Assembly (NCBI GenBank): GCA_026182355.1
Contig: JAPFBL010000068.1
Location: 7,167,001 to 7,231,000, forward strand
Length of the DNA: 64,000 nt
Source of the DNA: Hermatobates lingyangjiaoensis
Taxonomy: Eukaryota > Arthropoda > Insecta > Hemiptera > Hermatobatidae
Direction of reading: 5' to 3'
Shown here: in pieces, positions 56,151 through 64,000 of the stretch
Numbering within the stretch: the stretch's first letter is position 1
How the letters are laid out: every line of letters starts with the position of its first letter
The notes under the pieces: model-generated
The model's database searches: none
Told to the model about the DNA's origin: nothing
The model's input: the letters and a program-made list of their open reading frames with translations, nothing else
Made by a program: the position numbers and the translations under genes

Positions 56151-57451
56151 TATATGTGTGCATATAATTTTATGTTACACTCATAGAACATTGTAACCTT
56201 GAACTTCAAACACTTCCAAATTTAGCCCCGAACTCTTAGCTTAGAAAATATTTCCAGCGAATTAATCACGCCAACCTGGTGTAACATTACTGAGCAATGA
56301 TTTTGATAGCTTAGACTTAAAACATGTCACTAGTACATTTTATAACAACAGCATTCAACTTATACTAACTTCTAAAATACTATTTCCTAAGTTTAATAAT
56401 GTAGCATGTATTTTTCTTTTGTAAATTTTAAAAATACATATTTCTAATTATTACCTTCCATTTTTAAAAATGTATATTTCATTTATCATCTTTCATGTTC
56501 AGTTTCTAAATTATAAGTTTCTGCAATTTTAGTTTAATGTATTTTTTTCAAAAACATGAAAAAAAATTATGGAAATACTGGCAACTGTAAAATAGATTTC
56601 TGGATATCAACTACCGCAAAATAATCATTAGATACTTCTTTTAAAAGTGTCTAACAGCCGTTTAAATTGATCTGTACGATTATTCATTCAGGGTTGACTT
56701 CTATTTGTAAAGGACTACTCTTACTTTTTAATTCAAATTATCTATGACCCAAACACCTCACTGATTTCACATTTTCAGGAAATGATGTTTCTATCGGATG
56801 AGAAAAGTCAATCCTCTGCTATTAGGACCACTTTAAAGTTACAAGAAAAGCATAAACTATTATTTACTATTCTGACAATATTTGATACCTAAATGATGGT
56901 CTAGTTTTGAAGATTTTGGAGTCGAAGAGATCCTTAATATCGCTAATGCTTAATAACCGTATTTCTAACACTTTTGTTCCTCAGCTGTGGCCTCTTGTAG
57001 CAACATGCTTGGTGTTACAACACTCAATACTCTAATCTTAGTCAAGTCTTAAGTTATTTTACGTCTAAGAAATAGAAAATAAGATAAAAAGCTGTCATCC
57101 TGAGTCTCTACGATATATTTAAATATTAGTTCAAGATCCATACTCTAATAAACTCAAAAGTACAAGTCATATGTACAGTGTGTATGTAAGATACCGGATA
57201 AAAATTAATTTAATTCACGAAGAATTAAGTAATAAACTTGAATTTCTACCTTAAAAACTAAGTGTATGTAATGATTTGTAGGGTACCAACAAGAAGAAAA
57301 ATTTCTGCATATTCCTATGTCATTGCCTTTAAAATAATCTTTATGCAAAATATTATAAAAATCCTCCTCTTAAAAAATACCTGTGGCATGGAAATCTGAT
57401 TGAATAGTTCTAAGAATAAGTGCAATCAGTTATTATGTGGTTATTACTCAT
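56151..57451. other. intron 4, nothing recognised
   Basis: AT-rich intron with no supported feature. Confidence 0.5.
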
Positions 57452-58402
57452 TGTAGGGTAAAAAGCTATTGAAATAGTCTCCACATATAGAAATTTAATT
57501 GTATAAACAACGCGTTTCGAACACGTAGTGTTCTTCTTCAGGCATGAACTAAAAAAATACAATGTCATCAGAGATTCACCTATAGTACAAACTAAATATA
57601 AAACAAAATAAAATAAGGAACCTAATAGTGGGTATCTGTGGTACAACTGACTGGGAATAGGATGGAAGTGGGTGAGGATGTAAATCTAAGTATAGAAAAC
57701 ATATAGAAAATATAACAGAGACCTATAACGAAATACGAACAACAAATATAAGTATACAGAGAAAATAGAGTTTTTTTTTCTAAATGTAATTTTCTTTATT
57801 CTTAAGTTCTTAATTTTTGTATAAATTAATTAAGAAAAGTTGTACATTTAGAAATTTGTTCATTGAGTCAAGAAAAAGAATTATCGAGCACTAATTTGTT
57901 AATTTTATAGCCTTCCAAAGTACGCGATAATTCGTCTGCTTGCCTCAATGAACAAATTCCTAAGTGCACAACTTTTCTTAATTTATTCATAAAAAAAAAG
58001 TTCTATTTTCTCTGTGTTCTTATATTTGTTGTTTGTATTTCGTTATAGTTCTCTGTTATATTTTCAACATGTTTTCTACACTTAGACTTAGATCGAATGT
58101 AAAGACCCTGCCTAACCTTTAGGGAAATATAACAAAGAAATGTACCTGCTTTCCAATATGGAAGAGACCCTTACCCTATTCCATCCTATTCCGAGTCAGT
58201 TGTACCACAGACATTCACCCTTAGGTTCCTTATTTTATTTTGTACTATTTATACTTCGTACCATAGATAACTCTCTGATGACATTGTATTTTTTTAGTAA
58301 TGCCTGGAGAAGAACACTATGTGTTTGAAACGCGTTGTTTATACGATTAAAATGTCTATATGTGGAGACTATTTCATTAGCTTTTTACCCTACAATGATT
58401 GA
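57452..58402. repeat. foldback element 4, about 450-bp arms
   Basis: About 57452-57890 is the reverse complement of about 57920-58402 at roughly 80-85% identity by eye, with arms nearly meeting at the centre. Outer landmarks are TTGTAGGGTAAAAAGCTA and TAGCTTTTTACCCTACAA. The left arm (minus, 57541-57515) reads CTGAAGA, A, GAACAC-TAC-GTGTTC, GAAA. The right arm (plus, 58304-58330) has CTGGAGA, A, GAACAC-TAT-GTGTTT, GAAA, keeping the stem with a G-U pair. Frames in the two arms encode similar peptides only because of the inverted duplication. Confidence 0.85.
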
Positions 58403-61290
58403 ATAGTGTTGATTAAAAATTTTTAACAATAAATCACGATGGAAAATCGTTTAATTATTAAAAAAAAATTAAACAGTTAACTTATTTACAAAAAAAATGT
58501 TTTTCTGTACCATATATTTTACATTTGATTTTAATATTACATCCAAATGTGTATTGATTTAATAATCAATTGAGCAAGCAATTGAATATCTGCTGGAACT
58601 TTCCATTAATAGGGACTTTCCAACATACATTGCATAGTATAGTACCATTTATACTAGATAAAACACAAGGTTGTAGGCAGATCCTCTACTTTAGTAGTTA
58701 ACTCTTAGGAATCATTAGACAGTTAGATTTAATATCTCTTAAAAAATTAATGAAATATTCATGGCATGTATACTTTTTACATTAATTAATACATTATAAA
58801 GTCATCATTATATCTTAAAACATGTAGTATAAATATTATAATTACATATAGTGAATATTAAAATGTATTTCTTCCTAGTAAGTATTGATTCGTATAAGGT
58901 TTTGTTTAAAGACAATATGTTGATTTTTTTTTGTGCACACCCAAAACAGTGAAGCATAGTGTATAAATAAATCTTAATTTAACTAAGGTAGAATTGTATC
59001 GTATTGAACTCCATGGTATTAATTATTAGTGCTGTTTAGTTATTGTAATTTGTGACTATTTTGTATTTAATAAAATTTCTAACATAAGCATAATTGTTTC
59101 TAATATATAATTATTAGCTACCACATTAGTACAATGCTAGTATGAACATTAATAATATTAAGACATTTTGAAAATTTAGTATATCTCCTGATGTATGTTT
59201 TTTTTTATTGAAATTTATATTACTTAAGTGGACATTAAGAATACATATTTTTTGGAATCATTGAAAAGACGAATGGCTAATGGGTTCATTTCAAAAGTAG
59301 CCTAATTGACTTGTATTTTATTAGCATTTTGTTTAGTTAATGTAAAAATTCGTAAACATCGTCATCTTACTATATAGAAGACATCAGAACATAATTGGAA
59401 ATATCTCAAATTGTGTAACTTTATAGTTGCGTTGTTTCTTATAGCTCAAAGAATAATGAAATGGAATATGTTATGGAATATGAAATCATGTGGTCCAGCC
59501 CTGGAGTTTTGTAGCTGTTTTATGACGGTTCAAAGCAGTTCTGCATTATAGTAAAAAAATAAAAAAAAATAACAGGTCTCAATGACTTACACATCCATTA
59601 AATAGTTCTTAACAAAAATATTGTCAAATATGGACAAAGAATGCCAATACTGCCGTGACCTTTGAGAAACCTTCTCCAAATATAGATATGACTCCAAAGC
59701 TTTGTGAAAAACACTGACTGTAATTTTAAAACAATTATATCGTACTATTTAAAAAGTTATAATCCAAAGTTTATTAGTAATGGAATGTTGAGTTTTACAT
59801 TGTGTTAGTTAACATAATTCCTACTCCAACAATCTTAATATTAATGTCACTTAGTTCTTTGTCAGAGCTTTATGATTGACCTTGCATTTAGCAACTTTTC
59901 CTTAAGTGCACTATTCTTTCTCCTTTCTTTTTGAACAACACAAATAGAGTTTTTAGTTAAAACCTTGTAAATAAAAAAATATATGTTTTATTTTAAATGA
60001 TCTAAATCATCATATACGAAAACTAGTGAATAATATAGAAAGTTGTATCAAATACAATATTTTTATTTTATTTATAAGGCTATCAATGCCTTAAAAGTTG
60101 TGGCACTGTCTTGACCAATAAGTTAAAGTTAAAGCCCCCAAACATCTTCCCAAAAAAAAAAAAATAAATTCAAATATGAATTGATACAAAACTAAACCCT
60201 TTTAATATAAACAACCACAATTTTTTTTATTATAAAACAACTGAAGTTACCATAAATTCATCCGCTTTTAATATTCAAATGACTCGTTTCTTTTCTTACT
60301 AATAGGCCAAAAATTGGCAACCATATTTTAAAGATGAATAAATAATGCTCTTAGACTAAACATCAGAGAACTTGTTAAGTTGGAGGGCATAAGGAAAACT
60401 GTTATTAGCCAAAAGTCTTAGCCTCTACTTTAGATTAGAAGTGTAGAAGTATGCAACCACAGCATCATAGAAATAAAAGCTTGGCATATTTCCCTAACTT
60501 TATCACTAATAAGATTTTGATGAAATATCTATATTCGAGGAAGTTTTTTACAAAAAAGTAATCATGTTAATACTTATTAACTATTACTTATATTAACTCA
60601 CAAAACACATATATTTTAAAGAGGACATCACTTATAAAATATATCAAAATATACACTTCACGAAATGCATGCATACTTACTAGTCCTATATTATCCAAAA
60701 ATTAATTAAGAAATTAACACTGAGATATATATTCAATCAAATTAATTTCAGTGTATTTTTGGTGTGTTCATAAGAAATTATGTAGGTGTTTGTTAGCCAC
60801 ATTTTTTGAACTAACTAGTTTTAAGTCTAGAGTAAATTAATATTTTTCATGAGCGCACTAATTAAAGTACCATGGAGTTTTCTATATATACTAATTAACA
60901 TAGTAATATACAATTTTACTGGAATCTTCATTTAAAATATTTCTTGTACATTTCGTATTTCTGTGTAATTAATGAGTATTAATAATCTTATTTCCATTTA
61001 GATTCTAAATCTTAATATAATTTGGAATTTTTAATTATCAATCTCATGTTTGTGCAAATATATTAAATTTGTCTTAACCTAAAGATCATTTTCAGATCAG
61101 AAAATTGAATGAATAAAACTAAAATTAGTAAGTTATAATTTTTTGTATAGTGATGATTTGATTGTTATTAGTAAACTATATAGAAATTAACAAATTTTTG
61201 CCATTTATGAATGAGAAATTAACTAGTCGTTTAGTTGAATATATAAATGGGCTGTTTATTCAGTAGAGTAGAAGAAGGCGTTGGTTTCAG
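58403..61290. other. intron 4, 3' part
   Basis: AT-rich intron with no element recognised. It ends in the acceptor TTGGTTTCAG at 61290. With 46170 as donor, intron 4 is about 15.1 kb long. Confidence 0.6.
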
Positions 61291-61518
61291 GTTTGCAGGT
61301 AGTACTCAAGTCGATCATCAAGGCGATGGCTCCCCTGCTCCAGATAGGACTGCTCGTCCTCTTCGCCATTGTGATATTCGCCATTATCGGGCTCGAGTTC
61401 TACTCCGGAGCGCTGCACAAGACCTGCTGGAGTCTCGATGACCTTTCTAAAATCGTTCCAGAGGGGGATAGCGAAATTCCCTGTCACACCGATAACAAGA
61501 GCGTCGACCCATTCACAT
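61291..61518 (+). CDS. cac: Cav2 alpha1 exon, S4-S5 linker, S5 and turret
   Basis: The 228-nt exon enters in phase 1 (GT completing Ser) and leaves in phase 1 (T) at GTAACA. It encodes [20 protein letters not shown], then [20 protein letters not shown] and [13 protein letters not shown], ending [12 protein letters not shown]. These are the S4-S5 linker, transmembrane S5 and the start of the extracellular S5-pore turret, with Cys residues likely in disulphides. The turret is the least conserved part, as in other Cav2 proteins. The GTAACA donor is only moderately strong, but it gives the right phase for the next exon. Confidence 0.95.
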
Positions 61519-63728
61519 GTAACATTCCTTTTGTTAACCAAACACTACCTAAAGTTAAAAAAATATAGAAGTATTTTTTTTTAACAATTTAATTCTTCAC
61601 AAAAAGAAATATTGTACTCTCAAGCAATAGAAACGAGGTATTTATTTTATTTAAATTTTTAATAGTGCCAAATTAAATATAAATTACATTATCATTTAAT
61701 AAAATATCCAAAAAAAAATACAAAATACTCATAAATAAATATTACTCAATCTTTTAACATAGGAATGAAAAAAAAAGAGAAAAAAATATTTATTATATAT
61801 TACTGTTGCAGAAAGTTATTTCTTTTCTCACTGTTATTGGGATAACCTCTCTAACTTAAAGACCAGCAATTTTATTTTGACTGTTTTTATCAATTCATGA
61901 AAAAATTCAACTAAAATAAAATTGGCGTTTTTGTAAATTTAATACTCCATAGTGCAATGATATTTGTAAAGTATACAATTCCATATTAAGTTATCAGTAT
62001 TTAGTGAAAACCAATTCTTTACAAATATATTAATATAGTTAATATAACTTTTATTATCACATTTGCAGGTAGCTCTAATCAATTTTCCAAGTATAATATA
62101 TTAAAATATTCTAATCATTTATTCTCTGTTTTATAGATGTCAAATTTACATTTTAGTTTACAAAAATATTTGTTAATAATTTTTATGTGACTGTCATTTG
62201 ATGATAAAATATAATATTGTCAGATATAATTGCCCGTTTGAATATCTTCCAGTGAACAAATGTTCCTGATTTGTTATCAGGAACGATCTATGTTAATAAA
62301 TTAGGTCATCTCTGTTATAAGTATTTTAGTTAACGAATTTAGGTAGGGATAATTGTTACTACAAAATGGCTATATGCACTTGCAAATAGACAAACGTAGG
62401 CGGAAATGACTGTTTCTCAAGTAGAGGCGCCGTATCCCAAAGAGGCCTCCTGTCATCTCCAGAAGTAACCTTCTTTCATATACTATAATCGCCCATCCAC
62501 TGCAGTAGTGCTGCCGTAAAAAGTGGAAACTGCTGCAATAGCCATTAATCTCCACTTCTTCCTTTTATTTTTATTTTATAAACGAAGGTTTTATATTATT
62601 ATAATTAGTTGTATCTTATATTATTGGATTGCAATATTCATAATTAAATATATACGACTATTATTCGATGTTTGAACCTTTTATTAATGAGTTAATGTTT
62701 TAGATTAATTTGAATTTATTTATATTGATTGATATCATTTAATTTTATTTTAACTTATTAAATGAATTTAAATGGTAAAAAATTTTTAATGTAAATACTA
62801 TAAGTGACAAACTTACTTTTTTGATTTGAATAAAATTGTTGAACTAAAAATATTTAATGCCGCAGACTTAAAAACAATGTTAATACATTTATATTTACTG
62901 GGAGTTGAACTATGTACATGTATATATTGTTTATTTTACTTTACGATAAGTAAATTCAAGTGAACGTGAAAAAAATTGATATCGAGATTTTGACGGATTT
63001 ATATGTTTTAAGGCCATCAAAGACGTTTTATTAAGAATTATTATATATGCTCAGAAGCAATCCGAAAGCTTGTGAAGAGGATAGAAGCCATACCATTTGA
63101 TGGATCAACATAAAATTAAACCTAAGAATAGAGCAATATGTAGAAAACATATAAACTCTAATAAACAAGTGCTTTTATTAGAGGATAAGCACTTGTTTCT
63201 AGCATATTATAAACAGAAGAAGTAGTTTTAGTATGCACGTTGTATGACAGTTTCACTCGGTTTCACATATTATTTTCTTCAAGAGTGCCTTTAGTATTTG
63301 TTCTTGAAGATGGACAGTTCTGAAACTGGTCAATCAAGTCAATCAAGTGATACAACGTACAGAATAAGATGAAGTTATGTATTAATAATTCTCTTGTAAA
63401 ATTCCTCAGGAGTTTGAAACTCCATTATTTCTTGATAATGTCAATGATTTTTTTCAACTTTTTTATACTCAATAAAAATACACTGTAGGCTCTTTTAATT
63501 AGGTACTCAAAGTAAATATCATGAATATATTATTGTTAAAGAAAATATTTTTATGTAAATTAAATAATATTTTTAATATAAGCTTATTTTTAATAAAAGC
63601 ATAATAATGTTATTATGCTTGAAATTTCATATTTTTTATTTAATCTAGGTTTACTTAGGTTTTTAATTTGTAAGATACCTGTGACATTGCTATTCAGTTT
63701 TAACAGTTGGTGTTGTGTTCTTTTAAAG
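61519..63728. other. intron 5
   Basis: AT-rich intron. It contains a 9-bp perfect hairpin (GTTCCTGAT/ATCAGGAAC at 62262-62284) and a fragment of repeat family B. A less AT-rich patch at 62370-62560 is unassigned. It ends in TTGTGTTCTTTTAAAG at 63728. Confidence 0.6.
62950..63110 (-). repeat. repeat family B, copy 4 (partial, inverted)
   Basis: GAACGTGAAAAAAATTGATA, TCGAGATTTTGACGGATT and TTTTAAGGCCATCAAAGACG parallel the start of the copy at 32870 (GATCGTGAAAAATATTCGAT, TCGACATTTTGACGAAAT). It lacks the CA-rich block. Confidence 0.5.
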
Positions 63729-63880
63729 CGGGCTTCGTGTGTGACGCTAACATTTCTTTCTGCCATGACGGATGGAATGGCCCCAACTGGGGTATTACTT
63801 CCTTCGACAACATCGGATTCGCCATGCTCACCGTCTTCCAGTGCATCACCATGGAAGGCTGGACAGCTATTCTCTACTGG
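63729..63880 (+). CDS. cac: Cav2 alpha1 exon, repeat I pore loop and selectivity filter
   Basis: The 152-nt exon enters in phase 1 (CG completing Ser) and ends in phase 0 after ILYW at GTAATT. It encodes [19 protein letters not shown], then [17 protein letters not shown] and [14 protein letters not shown]. The Glu of T-M-E-G-W (63854-63856) is the first of the four filter glutamates (EEEE) that make the channel Ca2+-selective. The preceding helix is pore helix P1. S6 of repeat I is not in this exon and lies beyond 64000. Mature channels conduct presynaptic Ca2+ for transmitter release. Confidence 0.97.
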
Positions 63881-64000
63881 GTAATTTGAATTCCCTTCAG
63901 ATCCCCATCCCTAGTGTTCCTATCCATACCCCAAATGTTACTATGTTAGTCATCCATAAATGAACCAATTAGCGCATGTGCTACGACGCAAGCGATTACA
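63881..64000. other. start of intron 6
   Basis: GTAATT donor followed by non-coding sequence to the end of the window. Confidence 0.8.

Noticed and set aside
57410..58328. Pair of related small ORFs as a gene family
   Set aside because: Their similarity comes from the inverted-repeat arms of foldback element 4.
61247..61541. Other-frame ORFs over the S5 exon
   Set aside because: They overlap the cac exon in other frames or on the opposite strand and have no similarity.

Overview
The window is AT-rich arthropod nuclear DNA, most likely from an insect with a large, repeat-rich genome. It carries the 5' part of one gene on the + strand: the presynaptic voltage-gated calcium channel alpha1 subunit of the Cav2 type (cacophony, cac, in Drosophila). 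Seven coding exons can be placed to the base: 18517-18696, 36290-36395, 41910-42049, 43903-44003, 46069-46169, 61291-61518 and 63729-63880. They total 1008 coding bases over about 45 kb, and the introns are up to 17.6 kb long. Splice phases agree at every junction. Together they encode the end of the cytoplasmic N-terminus, S1 to S5 of channel repeat I, and the pore loop with the first selectivity-filter glutamate. S6 of repeat I and the rest of the protein lie beyond the window. The exon at 18517 seems to be entered by a splice acceptor, so part of the N-terminus may come from an exon further 5'.

Two points about the gene stand out. The first intron (18697-36289) is a minor-spliceosome AT-AC intron, with textbook U12-type 5' splice site and branch site. 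Exons 43903-44003 and 46069-46169 are two 101-nt versions of the exon for the end of S3 plus S4 (the voltage sensor of repeat I). Reading frame allows exactly one of them per mRNA.

Everything else I recognise is intronic or upstream repeat DNA. Penelope-like retroelements (PLEs) dominate, with remnants at about 10.5-11.8, 25.0-26.2, 27.5-28.0, 30.5-30.7, 31.4-32.0 and 50.4-52.2 kb. Also present are a decayed Ty3/gypsy element (about 6.3-10.0 kb), two RNase H-type non-LTR 3' ends (15.4 and 41 kb), two hAT-like MITEs (0.5 and 16.6 kb), a mariner-like MITE (55.4 kb), a tRNA-derived SINE with a 12-bp target duplication (38.5 kb) plus a diverged copy (32.2 kb), and a 41-bp minisatellite (9.3 kb).

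A striking number of long inverted repeats occur: 3.2-4.2, 4.3-5.0, 12.3, 12.6-13.1, 38.3-39.4, 49.7-50.0, 50.05-50.29 and 57.45-58.4 kb. Many abut TA microsatellites. Several contain a recurring module: CTGANGA (or a close variant), a short stem-loop whose sequence changes from copy to copy while pairing is mostly kept, then GAAA. This resembles the conserved-core layout of the hammerhead ribozymes reported from PLEs, but I could not find the remaining stems. This dispersed module is the most interesting non-genic signal in the window.

Long stretches (for example 13.4-15.4, 46.2-49.6, 52.2-55.4 and 58.4-61.3 kb) show no gene or element that I recognise by eye. No tRNA, rRNA or CRISPR locus is seen.
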